Positions 34,032-47,282 are shown, numbered from the stretch's first letter. The stretch: DNA of 64,000 nucleotides from Auanema rhodensis (GCA_964057225.1 OZ059895.1:17947688-18011687); one strand, 5' to 3'. Made by a program: numbers and translations. Notes: generated by a model from the sequence alone, not told the origin.

Positions 34032-37000
34032 TTAGAATCCGAGAGAAGCGGATCCTTTACCACCGGCTCCAGCCTTAACTCCAACTCCGACTCCAACTCC
34101 AACATCTGCCTTGATTGATCCAATACCTTTAAGGACATTACCAAGTCCATTAACAACTCCAGCTGTTCCTTTAAGGGCGCCTGCAACAGCTCCTCCAACT
34201 CCAGCTCCAATGCCTCCAACAACATTGCCAGCACCGTCAACTACTCCTTTAACAGCTCCGCCAACTCCAGCACCAACACCTCCGAGAAGGCCACCAACAA
34301 CGTTGATTGCTCCATCAACTCCTGTTTTAATAGCTGCGGTTGCATCGCCGACACCGCCGATTACTCCATTTACAGCTCCTTGTCCTCCAGCATGAATGCC
34401 TCCTACAATATTACCGGCACCATTAACTACTCCACTTCCAACGGTATGAATTCCTGCGCCGATATTTCCAGCTCCTTCAGCAATTCCTTCGATGGCACCA
34501 GAAACATCGATGTTTGCTCCTACATTAATTCCGGTTCCGACTTGAATACCTCCGGATCCGTGTCCTCCGGCATGAGCTCCTTCATGGTTATGTCCGTATC
34601 CATGACCTTCTCCGTGATTTCCTCCTTCTGTAGAGCCGTGTCCGTGGCTTCCCACACCTCCGATACCTCCAATGCCTCCGATGCCTCCGATGGCGCCGTT
34701 TCCTGCTCCGTGAATAGCACCTCCAACACCTCCAATACCTCCGATGGCGCCGTTTCCTGCTCCATGAATGGCACCTCCAATACCTCCAATACCGCCGATG
34801 GCGGCGTTTCCAGCTCCGTGAATGGCACCTCCAATACCTCCAATACCGCCGATGGCGGCGTTTCCAGCTCCGTGAATGGCACCTCCAATACCTCCAATAC
34901 CGCCGATGGCGGCGTTTCCAGCTTTGTGGATTCCACTTCCTACACCTCCAGCAATTCCTCCTCCCATGATAATTCCTCCGGTTCCATGTCCAGTATGTAT
35001 GGGAGCTCCGGTGTTAATAGTTGAAGTTGAATGTCCTGCAAAATTAGTATCATATTATATAAACACTAAGATGGCGAATACGCTATTAAGTTCGGAATAC
35101 TCACCTTGGATCTGTTGAGGAACATCGTTTTCAATTTCAACTCCGTCTTCGAAAACATGAGCTTGGTTATTTTCGTCATATAAGATCTCAATTTCACCAA
35201 CAGGGGCGACACCTTCATCAAGTTCGCTCTCATATTCATAAGATGGAATTTCGGGTTCACCGTAGTAATCAATACCACTTCCGATATATTCAACGTGTGG
35301 TTCGTCCTCGAAAGGATATTGTCCGACTGGGGCTTCAATCATTTCATAATCACCAGCTCCAACATATTCGGTGTTAGGGCCGTACTCGTAATCAGATTGG
35401 TATCCCTCATCAACATTTCCGACTGGGGCCATACCTTCATCAAGTCCTCCATAAAACTCCGGAATTTCAATAACTTTTTCTGGGAAATGGGTGCTGAAAT
35501 CAGGTATTTGGGACTCGTTGTCGACTACGAGAAGGCTAGGGTGTTTTTCAATGATGACTGGTTCACCAACAGTGGTGAATGAAATAATGTTACCATTTTC
35601 ATCGACGTATTCGTCACCTTCAATAAGAATATGCTCATATTCGACAGGAGCATAAACTGCAGGAACTTTTCCGTGATATACGAATTTTCCTCCTCCAATA
35701 CTACTGCCAATTCCACCGCCAATTGCTCCGCCTCCGACGATTCCTCCTCCAACACCTCCTTTATGGCCTGCGCCAAGTCCACCTCCAACAATTCCGCCGA
35801 GTCCACCGCCAATTGCTCCGCCTCCGACAATTCCTCCTCCAACTCCTCCATGATGGCCTGCGCCAAGTCCACCTCCAACAATACCGCCGAGTCCACCGCC
35901 AATTGCTCCGCCTCCGACAATTCCGCCACCAACACCTCCTTTATGGCCTGCGCCAAGTCCACCTCCAACAATTCCGCCGAGTCCACCGCCAATTGCTCCG
36001 CCTCCGACAATTCCTCCTCCAACACCTCCTTTATGGCCTGCGCCAAGTCCACCTCCGACAATTCCGCCGAGTCCACCGCCAATTGCTCCGCCTCCGACAA
36101 TTCCTCCTCCAACACCTCCTTTATGGCCTGCGCCAAGTCCACCTCCAACAATTCCGCCGAGTCCACCGCCAATTGCTCCGCCTCCGACAATTCCTCCTCC
36201 AACACCTCCTTTATGGCCTGCACCTACTCCTCCAGCTCCGATAAGTCCTCCTCCAATAGCTCCGACGAGGCCTGCACCTGCTCCAGCAGCTCCGGCAAGT
36301 CCTGTTCCAGCAGCCCCAGCGAGGCCTGCGCCTGCTCCAGCAGCTCCGACAAGTCCTCCTCCAACAGCTCCGGCAAGGCCTGCGCCTGCTTTAGCACCTC
36401 CAGCAAGTCCTCCTCCAATAGCTCCGGCAAGGCCTGCGCCTGCTTTAACACCTCCGGCAAGTCCTCCTCCAATAGCCCCGGCAAGGCCTGCGCCTGCTCC
36501 AGCAGCTCCGGCAATTCCTGCTCCAGCAGCTCCGGCAAGTCCTGCTCCAGCAGCCCCAGCGAGGCCTGCGCCTGCTCCAGCAGCTCCGACAAGTCCTCCT
36601 CCAACAGCTCCGGCAAGGCCTGCGCCTGCTTTAGCACCTCCGGCAAGTCCTCCTCCAATAGCTCCGGCAAGTCCTGCTCCAGCAGCCCCAGCGAGGCCTG
36701 CGCCTGCTCCAGCAGCTCCGACAAGTCCTCCTCCAACAGCTCCGGCAAGGCCTGCGCCTGCTTTAGCACCTCCGGCAAGTCCTCCTCCAATAGCTCCGAC
36801 AAGGCCAGCGCCTGCTCCAGCAGCTCCGGCAAGTCCAGCTCCAGCAGCTCCGGCGAGGCCAGCGCCTGCTCCAGCAGCTCCGGCAAGTCCAGCTCCAGCA
36901 GCTCCGGCGAGGCCTGCGCCTGCTCCAGCAGCTCCGGCAAGTCCTCCACCTAATCCGGCACCTACGCCAATTCCTGCTCCAAGACCTAAGCCAAGGCCAG

Positions 37001-37304
37001 CGCCTGCTCCAGCAGCTCCGGCAAGACCTGCTCCAGCAGCTCCGGCAAGTCCTCCTCCAACACCTCCAGCGAGTCCTCCTCCACCTGCTCCGCCGAGTCC
37101 TCCGCCAACTCCTCCACCTAATCCGGCACCTACGCCAATTGCTGCTCCAAGACCTAAGCCAAGGCCAGCTCCACCGGCAGCTGCATATCTTGCCTGAATA
37201 TTTATTAAGTTATAGTAAGATCAGAATTATATTTTATAATTTACCTCAGTGGCTAGAGCAGCCATGAGAACACCGAAGGTCCAGAGTAAGTGTCGGCGGT
37301 ACAT
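34032..37304 (-). CDS. Very long secreted Gly-rich protein, 1050 aa (copy A)
   Basis: Exon 1 (37304-37245) encodes MYRRHLLWTFGVLMAALATE; a phase-0 intron (51 nt) leads to exon 2 (37193-35105), and a phase-1 intron (69 nt) to exon 3 (35035-34032). Exon 2 has no internal ATG before the acidic region, but its frame is open throughout. Order: ARYAAAGG start; GLAGAAGAG repeats; about six ~31-residue repeats containing GGGAIGGGLGG and GAGHKGG; a unique acidic Tyr-rich segment (with DEGMAPVGNVDEGY and EIEILYDENNQAHVFEDG); then GGIGGAIHGAGNAAI repeats, a His/Gly-rich stretch (HGEGHGYGHNHEGAHAGGHG), Val/Gly repeats and the end GKGSASLGF. The architecture suggests an extracellular structural protein. 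The His-rich part could bind metal. Confidence 0.87.
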
Positions 37305-37351
37305 TTTGTTAATTGCCCGCAGGAATAATGCTTATTACCATTGCTGTCCCC

Positions 37352-37373
37352 TTATATACCTCGAACCTTATCT
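37352..37373 (-). promoter_or_regulatory. GATA plus TATA promoter of the 37304 gene
   Basis: On the - strand AGATAAG (37373-37367) precedes TATATAA (37358-37352), 48 bp before the ATG. Confidence 0.78.
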
Positions 37374-38413
37374 TCACACAATTCACTGGTGTTTATGGTG
37401 TGTGTTTGCTGACTGAATTGTTTTTGCTTTTTTCAGGCCTACCTAATTGAATCAGAAGAAGGCAAACTTAGCAAAAATTATGAAACTGTTCACTCAGTAC
37501 ATTTCATTTTGGTCTCCTTATATATTTTGAACGTTATCACTGATTAATTTTAATCCTGTTTATTGAACCTGTTTGCTCATGAAATGTTTTTGCTTTAGTG
37601 ATACTTCCTGTGGCTCTCTTAATTGTGTTCCATAGGTTCATTCAAACTCACATTCTTTACCAACAATACAGTATGGGCTTCACATTTATTCATCGCAACG
37701 ATTGTATAAATCCCAAAAATAAAACATATCTGCGACCTGAATGTACAACTTGTATAAGCTTTGTTCAAAAATCGTAATACAATTACGTGAGCTCTGCCTA
37801 AATTGGACTTCATCACATTATGTAATTCATTGAATAAATATTTCTCCAGTTAACTAATGCTTGTAAGCTTTGTACTAAGTTCAGTTGGGATTTTGGAAAA
37901 AATAGTTTTTATTGGAGTGTATTTTTTGGCGGAAACTTGAATGAGTACTTCAAAACATTAATTTATTCATCCTTAATCAATTCTAACTGATTCCGTAAAC
38001 AAATTACCTTTCAAATTCTTCTCAATTACAAGTTAGCTACTTAACAATTCGTATTTCTTCCTTATCGTGTTGGGAGGTAGCGTTCTCACCTTCTACTATG
38101 CACTGTAAGCAGAGAGACAAACTGATAACTCATAATCAGCTTAATGAATTACTGAAGTTTTTCACATATCAAATAACTCCATTGTATATGTTATATTTAT
38201 TTTTTTATGTAAATTTTCTAAACCGCTGTTCCTTTAATTTAAAATGTTGTGAATCTTATTCAATCATGAAATAATTTAATGATGAGCATGCTGTTAGAAA
38301 AATAATTTAAAAAACTTAAATAAATAAAATAAGATTTATTTTTCATGTTACATTCATATTGTAATTTATGTACAGAAAAATATTGGTATCAAAGAAAGGG
38401 GTTTGTTATTTTC
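37374..38413. other. Spacer between the two ~1000-aa genes
   Basis: Contains the upstream flank of the 37304 gene, the orphan promoter and, from 37595, a copy of 33213-34031 that includes the polyadenylation region of the 38414 gene. No further gene. Confidence 0.65.
37504..37600 (-). promoter_or_regulatory. Orphan promoter copy with no gene
   Basis: TATATAA (37524-37518) and TGATAA (37539-37534) in a context almost identical to the 33088 promoter (CATTTTGGTCTCCTTATATA and onward). On its downstream side lies the upstream flank of the 37304 gene instead of a signal exon. It marks the breakpoint of the 4.4-kb duplication. Confidence 0.7.
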
Positions 38414-41400
38414 TTAGAATCCGAGAGAAGCGGATCCTTTACCACCGGCTCCAGCCTTAACTCCAACTCCGACTCCAACTCCAACATCTCCCTTGATTGA
38501 TCCAATACCTTTAATGACACTACCAAGTCCATTAACAACTCCAGCTGTTCCTTTAAGAGCGCCTGCGGCAGCTCCTCCAACTCCAGCTCCAATGCCTCCA
38601 ACAACATTGCCAGCACCGTCAACTACTCCTTTAACAGCTCCGCCAACTCCAGCACCAACACCTCCAACAACGCCACCAACAACTTTGATTGCTCCATCAA
38701 CTCCTGTTTTAATAGCTGCGGTTGCATCGCCGACACCGCCGATTACTCCATTTACAGCTCCTTGTCCTCCAGCATGAATGCCTCCTACAATATTACCGGC
38801 ACCGTTAACTACTCCACTTCCAACTGTGTGAATTCCTGCGCCAATAGTTCCAGCTCCATGGGAAATTCCTTCGATGGCACCAGAAGCATCGATGTTAGCT
38901 CCTACATTAATTCCAGTTCCGACGTGAATACCTCCGGATCCGTGTCCTCCGGCATGAGCTCCTCCATGGTTATGTCCGTATCCATGACCTTCTCCGTAAT
39001 TTCCTCCTTCGATGGACCCTTCTCCGTATCCGTGGTTTTCTCCATGATTTCCACCTTCGATTGAGCCATATCCGTGTCCATGACCTTCTCCGTGATTTCC
39101 TCCTTCGATGGACCCTTCTCCGTATCCGTGGCCTTCTCCATGATTTCCACCTTCGATTGAGCCATATCCGTGTCCATGACCTTCTCCGTGATTTCCTCCT
39201 TCGATGGACCCTTCTCCGTATCCGTGGCCTTCTCCATGATTTCCACCTTCAATTGAGCCATGTCCGTAACCTTCTCCATGATGTCCTCCTTCTGTAGAGC
39301 CATGTTCGTGGCTTCCGATACCTCCGATACCTCCGATGCCTCCAATGCCTCCGATGCCTCCGATGCCTCCGATGCCTCCGATGCCTCCGATGCCTCCAAT
39401 GCCTCCAATGCCTCCGATGCCGCCGATACCTCCGATGGCGCCGTTTCCTGCTCCATGAATGGCACTTCCAACACCTCCAATGCCGCCGATGATGCCATTT
39501 CCTGCTCCGTGAATCGCACCTCCAATACCTCCAATACCGCCGATGGCGGCGTTTCCAGCTCCGTGAATGGCACCTCCAATACCTCCAATACCGCCGATGA
39601 CGGCGTTTCCAGCTTTGTGGATTCCACTTCCTACACCTCCAGCAATTCCTCCTCCCATGATAATTCCTCCGGTTCCATGTCCAGTATGTATGGGAGCTCC
39701 GGTGTTAATAGTTGAAGTTGAATGTCCTGCAAAATTAGTATCATATTATATAAACACTAAGATGGCGAATACGCTATTAAGTTCGGAATACTCACCTTGG
39801 ATCTGTTGAGGAACATCGTTTTCAATTTCAACTCCGTCTTCGAAAACATGAGCTTGGTTATTTTCGTCATATAAGATCTCAATTTCACCAACAGGGGCGA
39901 CACCTTCATCAAGTTCGCTCTCATATTCATAAGATGGAATTTCGGGTTCGCCGTAGTAATCAATACCACTTCCGATATATTCAACGTGTGGTTCGTCCTC
40001 GAAAGGATATTGTCCGACTGGGGCTTCAATCATTTCATAATCACCAGCTCCAACATATTCGGTGTTAGGGCCGTACTCGTAATCAGATTGGTATCCCTCA
40101 TCAACATTTCCGACTGGGGCCATACCTTCATCAAGTCCTCCATAACCAGTTTGGTATCCCTCATCAACATTTCCGACTGGGGCCATACCTTCATCAAGTC
40201 CTCCATAAAACTCCGGAATTTCAATAACTTTTTCTGGGAAATGGGTGCTGAAATCAGGTATTTGGAACTCGTTGTCGACTACGAGAAGGCTAGGGTGTTT
40301 TTCAATGATGACTGGTTCACCAACAGTGGTGAATGAAATAATGTTACCATTTTCATCGACGTATTCGTCACCTTCAATAAGAATATGCTCATATTCGACA
40401 GGAGCATAAACTGCAGGAACTTTTCCGTGATATACGAATTTTCCTCCTCCAATACTACTGCCAATTCCACCGCCAATTGCTCCGCCTCCGACGATTCCTC
40501 CTCCAACACCTCCTTTATGGCCTGCGCCAAGTCCACCTCCAACAATTCCGCCGAGTCCACCGCCAATTGCTCCGCCTCCCACAATTCCTCCTCCAACTCC
40601 TCCATGATGGCCTGCGCCAAGTCCACCTCCAACAATACCGCCGAGTCCACCGCCAATTGCTCCGCCTCCGACAATTCCTCCTCCAACACCTCCATGATGG
40701 CCTGCGCCAACTCCTCCAATAGATCCGTGATGGCCTGCACCTACTCCAGCAGCTCCGGCAAGTCCACCTCCAATAGCTCCGACGAGGCCAGCGCCTGCCC
40801 CAGCAGCTCCGGCAAGTCCAGCTCCAGCAGCTCCGGCGAGGCCAGCGCCTGCTCCAGCAGCTCCGGCAAGTCCAGCTCCAGCAGCTCCGGCAAGTCCAGC
40901 TCCAGCAGCTCCGGCGAGGCCTGCGCCTGCTCCAGCAGCTCCGGCAAGTCCTCCTCCAATAGCTCCAACGAGGCCAGCGCCTGCTCCAGCAGCTCCGGCA
41001 AGTCCTGCTCCAGCAGCTCCGGCAAGTCCTGCTCCAGCAGCTCCAGCGAGTCCTGCGCCTGCTCCAGCAGCTCCAAGAAGTCCTCCTCCAACAGCTCCTG
41101 CGAGGCCTGCGCCAGCTCCAGCAGCTCCGGCAAGTCCTCCTCCAACAGCTCCTGCGAGGCCTGCGCCAGCTCCAGCAGCTCCGGCAAGTCCTCCTCCAAC
41201 ACCTCCAGCGAGTCCTCCTCCAACTGCTCCGCCGAGTCCTCCGCCAACTCCTCCACCTAATCCGGCACCTACGCCAACTGCTGCTCCACCACCTAAGCCA
41301 AGGCCAGCTCCACCGGCAGCTGCATATCTTGCCTGAATATTTATTAAGTTATAGTAAGATCAGAATTATATTTTATAATTTACCTCAGTGGCTAGAGCAG

Positions 41401-41443
41401 CCATGAGAACACCGAAGGTCCAGAGTAAGTGTCGGCGGTACAT
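38414..41443 (-). CDS. Very long secreted Gly-rich protein, 969 aa (copy B)
   Basis: Exons are 41443-41384, 41332-39796 and 39726-38414, with the same phase-0 and phase-1 introns as copy A. The signal peptide and acidic Tyr-rich segment match copy A. The repeats have changed number: the Gly/Ala block of exon 2 is shorter by ~550 nt, the acidic segment has an extra in-frame 21-residue unit (GGLDEGMAPVGNVDEGYQ plus three), and exon 3 is longer, with a run of GGI tripeptides (39321-39435) and several GSIEGGNHGEGHG units. The end GKGSASLGF is kept. Length change in multiples of three supports selection for an open frame. Confidence 0.87.
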
Positions 41444-41490
41444 TTTGTTAATTGCCCGCAGGAATAATGCTTATTACCATTGCTGTCCCC

Positions 41491-41512
41491 TTATATACCT
41501 CGAACCTTATCT
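41491..41512 (-). promoter_or_regulatory. GATA plus TATA promoter of the 41443 gene
   Basis: On the - strand AGATAAG (41512-41506) precedes TATATAA (41497-41491). Same spacing as at 37352-37373. Confidence 0.78.
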
Positions 41513-42167
41513 TCACACAATTCACTGGTGTTTATGGTGTGTGTTTGCTGACTGAATTGTTTTTGCTTTTTTCAGGCCTACCTAATTGAATCAGAAGAAG
41601 GCAAACTTTTATGCTCATAAATTCTACTGATTCTATTTCTTTCGGTAAGCAAATAAGCTTTTATCAGTGTTGAATGCTGAAAACACTTGCAATATTGCTA
41701 AGAAGTTTTTTGTCCTTATCAATATCAGAAATAGTATCGGTACTGAGGTTCTTGTAAAGGAAAACATACTGAAAATGCTTGTAGCTACAAAACAGGAGAG
41801 ATAACAATTTTTAATAGCTATACGTTAAAATAAACTTATGTTTTTTGAAGAAATATCTTTAAAAACTTTGTAAAGTTAAGTTATGTATGATTGAATACGT
41901 GAATCATTCATAATGTACTCATTATCAGTTTCAAAAAATTGTCACTTTGTCTGGATTATTAGAGGATTAGAGTGTTTCTAAGCAGACACGCAAACACAAT
42001 ATGAACGCATCCTGATAACGACAAGGCATTTCTTTCGGTCTTGAATTTAATTAGTAAAACTTTTCCTTTATCATTGCGGCATCGAAAACAAAAATCTTCA
42101 AATTGAATATTATAGTATTTATTACCTCATTTAGAAAGTACAACATAAACTCATTAAAGGTTGAGTA
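41513..42167. other. Divergent intergenic region
   Basis: Lies between the last minus-strand gene and the first plus-strand gene. From ~41645 (AAGCAAATAAGCTTTTATCAG region) it is the same spacer that precedes every ~2-kb unit of the following array. No gene. Confidence 0.65.
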
Positions 42168-42189
42168 TGATAAGAACAGTGGTATATAA
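42168..42189 (+). promoter_or_regulatory. GATA plus TATA promoter of the 42242 gene
   Basis: TGATAAG (42168-42174), then after 8 bp TATATAA (42183-42189), 53 bp before the ATG. Confidence 0.78.
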
Positions 42190-42241
42190 TGAGTGAACAG
42201 CTTTACTCCAGTACTCTTCTTACGGAAGACAGTAATTCAGA

Positions 42242-43279
42242 ATGCATCGTTCGATGTGGACCGTTCTTTTTGCCGTGCTTATGGCTCAGGTATACATTCA
42301 GTAACTTTAAATGAATTCTGAAATATTTTAGACTGGAGTAAGCGCTCGCTATGTCTTCAGACAGCCTGAAGCCAGATTTTTAAGCATGGTACTTCCTGGA
42401 GGTGGTGTAGTGAACGGAGCTGCTGGAGCTGCGGGAGGATTGGTTAACGGAGCAGCTAACGCCGCCGGAGGAATCGTTCATGGAGCCCACGGTGCTGCCT
42501 CAGGAGTGGTCAATGGAGCTGCTAATGCCGCCGGAGGAATCGTTCATGGAGCCCACGGAGCTGCCACAGGAGTGGTCAATGGAGCTGCTAATGCCGCCGG
42601 AGGAATCGTCCATGGAGCCCACGGAGCTGCCTCTGGAATCGTCAACGGAGCCCACGGAGCTGCTTCTGGAATCGTCAACGGAGCTCACGGAGCTGCCACT
42701 GGTATAGTCAATGGAGCTAGTCATGGATTAGGATCTATTATCGGAGGATTGGCCCAAGCTGCAACTGGAATTGTTAACGGAGCCGCTGGAGCTGCAGGTG
42801 GCGTGGTCAACGGAGCTGCTCACGCCGCCGGAGGAATTGTCCATGGAGCTCACGGAGCTGCCTCTGGAATCGTCAACGGCGCCCACGGAGCTGCCACTGG
42901 AGTTGTCAACGGAGCACACGGAGCTGCTTCTGGAATCGTCAACGGAGCCCACGGAGCTGCTTCTGGAATAGTCCATGGAGCCCACGGAGCTGCTTCTGGA
43001 GTTGTCAACGGAGCCCACGGAGCTGCTACTGGAATAGTGAACGGAGTCCACGGAGCTGCCGGAGGAATGTATGGTGGACCATATGGAGGCCCTGGAGGTA
43101 TGTATGGAGGATCATACGGAGGATCATACGGAGTACCTGGAGGTATGTATGGTGGATCATACGGAGGATCTGGAGGTATGTATGGTGGATCATACGGAGG
43201 CCCTGGAGGCATGTATGGTGGATCATACGGAAGATCTGGATCATACGGATACCCAGCATCATACGGACCATACCTTTAA
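42242..43279 (+). CDS. Secreted Gly/Ala-rich 11-mer protein with Tyr/Gly tail, 331 aa
   Basis: Exon 1 (42242-42289) encodes MHRSMWTVLFAVLMAQ; a 42-nt phase-0 intron is followed by exon 2 (42332-43279), which starts TGVSARYVFRQPEARFLSM. About twenty 11-residue units of the type IVNGAHGAASG or IVHGAHGAATG flank one GLGSIIGGLAQAATG island. The tail is made of MYGGSYGGPGG-like units and ends ASYGPYL. The stop is TAA where the ten downstream paralogues have CAA and read three residues further (QIK). AATAAA is at 43405-43410. This gene is the clear link between the 28903-type proteins (long His-containing 11-mer block) and the downstream array (Tyr/Gly tail). Confidence 0.9.
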
Positions 43280-44377
<1,098 letters not shown>

Positions 44378-44399
44378 TGATAAGAACAGTGGTATATAA
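44378..44399 (+). promoter_or_regulatory. GATA plus TATA promoter, array unit 1
   Basis: TGATAAG (44378-44384) and TATATAA (44393-44399) lie 74 and 59 bp before the ATG. The same pair occurs at the same distance before each of the other nine array genes. GTAATTCAG directly before the ATG could be a trans-splice acceptor. Confidence 0.8.
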
Positions 44400-44451
44400 T
44401 GAGTGAAGAGCTTTACTCCAGTACTCTTCTTACGGAAGGCAGTAATTCAGA

Positions 44452-45291
44452 ATGCATCGTTCGATGTGGACCGTTCTCTTTGCCGTGCTTATGGCTCAGG
44501 TATACTTTCAGTAACTTTAAATGAATTCTGAAATATTTTAGACTAGAGTAAGCGCTCGCTATGTCTCCACACAACCTGAAGCCAAATTTTTGAGCATGGC
44601 ACTTCCTGAAGGAGGTGTAGTCAGCGGAGCTGCTGGAGCCGCAGGAGGATTGGTTAACGGAGCTGCTGGAGCTGCAGGAGGAATTGTCAACGGAGCTGCT
44701 GGTGCCGCAGGAGGAATCGTTCGTGGAGCACACGGAGCTGCCACAGGATTGGTTAACGGAGCTGCTGGAGCTGCAGGAGGATTGGTTAACGGAGCTGCTC
44801 AAGCTGCAGGAGGAATTGTCAACGGAGCTGCTGGAGCTGCAGGAGGAATCGTTCGTGGAGCACACGGAGCTGCCACAGGATTAGTTAACGGAGCTAGTAT
44901 TGGATTAGGATCTATTATTGGAGGATTGGCCCACGCTGCCAACGGAATTGTCAACGGAGCTGCAGGAGCATTGAATGGTGGATATTACGGAGGACCTGGA
45001 GTTATATATGGTGGATCATACGGAGTACCTGGAGTTATATATGGTGGATCATACGGAGTACCTGGAGTTATATATGGTGGATCATACGGAGTACCTGGAA
45101 GCGTGTATGGAGGATCATACGGAGGATCATACGGAGTACCTGGAGGTATGTATGGTGGATCATACGGAGGATCTGGAGGTATGTATGGTGGATCATACGG
45201 AGGCCCTGGAGGCATGTATGGTGGATCATACGGAGGATCTGGATCATACACATATCCACCATCTTACGGACCATACCTTCAAATTAAGTAA
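44452..45291 (+). CDS. Array gene 1: Gly/Ala 11-mer plus YGGSYG tail protein, 265 aa
   Basis: Exons are 44452-44499 (signal MHRSMWTVLFAVLMAQ) and 44542-45291, with a 42-nt phase-0 intron. The mature protein starts TRVSARYVSTQPEAKFLS. Eight 11-residue units follow (LVNGAAGAAGG and IVRGAHGAATG types), then GLGSIIGGLAHAANG, then a tail of VIYGGSYGVPG and MYGGSYGGSGG units, and the end PPSYGPYLQIK. The mature protein has no cysteine. Each copy has its own promoter and polyadenylation signal, so these are monocistronic. Distinctive here: HAANG, GSGGMYGG and SYTYPP. Likely an abundant secreted structural or protective protein; function not known. Confidence 0.9.
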
Positions 45292-45728
45292 AAAATATCT
45301 TTTTAAAAAGAATGAGCAATCTTTAACAATGATAAAATCTGCCAAAAGATGTATAACAACTAAGATTTCATTTTTGTCTCATGCTTGTACTTAGGCAATT
45401 ATGTTTAAATAAACGCTCATATCCAATCATCTTATTATATCTAAAACCAAAACAATCGAAATTAGAGATTAAATTACAGTTATACATGTTAATCGGTATT
45501 ACTCATGATTAGAAACCTTAACAATAAAAAGGTTTATGAATATATATAAAGTACATATTGATATATAACGAGATTAATTTAATTACCTGTAAAACCATGA
45601 GGTATATTGCAAACGTAAATAAGAGATATCATAATTAGGAAATTTTCAAACGGTTCTAAAGAATAGAATAATAATAGTGACCTTAATAACTATAAATAAA
45701 TTTTAAATCCTATTTTTGTGCCAAGTTA

Positions 45729-45836
<108 letters not shown>

Positions 45837-46454
45837 TCAAAAGAAGACAAGCAAATAAGCTTTTATCAGTGTTGAATGCTGAAAACACTTGCAATATTGC
45901 TAAGAAGTTTTTTGTCCTTATCAATATCAGAAATAGTATCAGTACTGAGGTTCTTGTAAAGGAAAACATACTGAAAATGCTCTTAGCTACAAAACAGGAT
46001 AAATAACAATTTTTAATAGCTATACGTTAAAATAAACTTATGTTTTTTGAAGAAATATCTTTAAAAACTTTGTAAAGTTAAGTTATGTATGATTGAATAC
46101 GTGAATCATTCATAATGTACTCATTATCAGTTTCAAAAAATTGTCACTTTGTTTGGATTCTTAAAGGATTAGAGTGTTTCTAAGCAGACACGCAAACACA
46201 ATATGAACACATCACGAACATGACCTGATAGCAACAGGGCATTTCTTTCGGTCTTGAATTTAATTAGTAAAACTTTTCCTTTATCATTGCGGCATCGAAA
46301 ACAAAAATCTTCAAATTGAATATTATAGTATTTATTACCTCATTTAGAAAGTACAACATAAACTCATTAAAGGTTGAGTATGATAAGAACAGTGGTATAT
46401 AATGAGTGAAGAGCTTTACTCCAGTACTCTTCTTACGGAAGGCAGTAATTCAGA

Positions 46455-47282
46455 ATGCATCGTTCGATGTGGACCGTTCTCTTTGCCGTGCTTATGGCTC
46501 AGGTATACTTTCAGTAACTTTAAATGAATTCTGAAATATTTTAGACTAGAGTAAGCGCTCGCTATGTCTCCACACAGCCTGAAGCCAAATTTTTGAGCAT
46601 GGCACTTCCTGAAGGAGGTGTAGTCAGCGGAGCTGCTGGAGCCGCAGGAGGATTGGTTAACGGAGCTGCTGGAGCTGCAGGAGGAATTGTCAACGGAGCT
46701 GCTGGTGCCGCAGGAGGAATCGTTCGTGGAGCACACGGAGCTGCCACAGGATTGGTTAACGGAGCTGCTGGAGCTGCAGGAGGATTGGTTAACGGAGCTG
46801 CTCAAGCTGCAGGAGGAATTGTCAACGGAGCTGCTGGAGCTGCAGGAGAAATCGTTCGTGGAGCACACGGAGCTGCCACAGGATTAGTTAACGGAGCTAG
46901 TATTGGATTAGGATCTATTATTGGAGGATTGGCCCACGCTGCCAGCGGAATTGTCAACGGAGCTGCAGGAGCATTGAATGGTGGATATTATGGAGGACCT
47001 GGAGCTATATATGGTGGATATTACGGAGGACCTGGAGTTATATATGGTGGATCATACGGAGTACCTGGAGTTATATATGGTGGATCATACGGAGTACCTG
47101 GAGTTATATATGGTGGATCATACGGAGTACCTGGAGGTATGTATGGTGGATCATACGGAGGATCTGGAAGTATGTATGGTGGATCATACGGAGGCCCTGG
47201 AGGTATGTATGGTGGATCATACGGAGGATCTGGATCATACGTATATCCACCATCTTACGGACCATACCTTCAAATTAAGTAA
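46455..47282 (+). CDS. Array gene 2, 261 aa
   Basis: Exons 46455-46502 and 46545-47282. It differs from gene 1 by Gly-to-Glu in the last 11-mer (AGEIVRG), HAASG in the island, and a tail starting with two GYYGGPG units (AIYGG, VIYGG) and lacking the SVYGGSYGG unit. End SYVYPPSYGPYLQIK. Confidence 0.9.
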
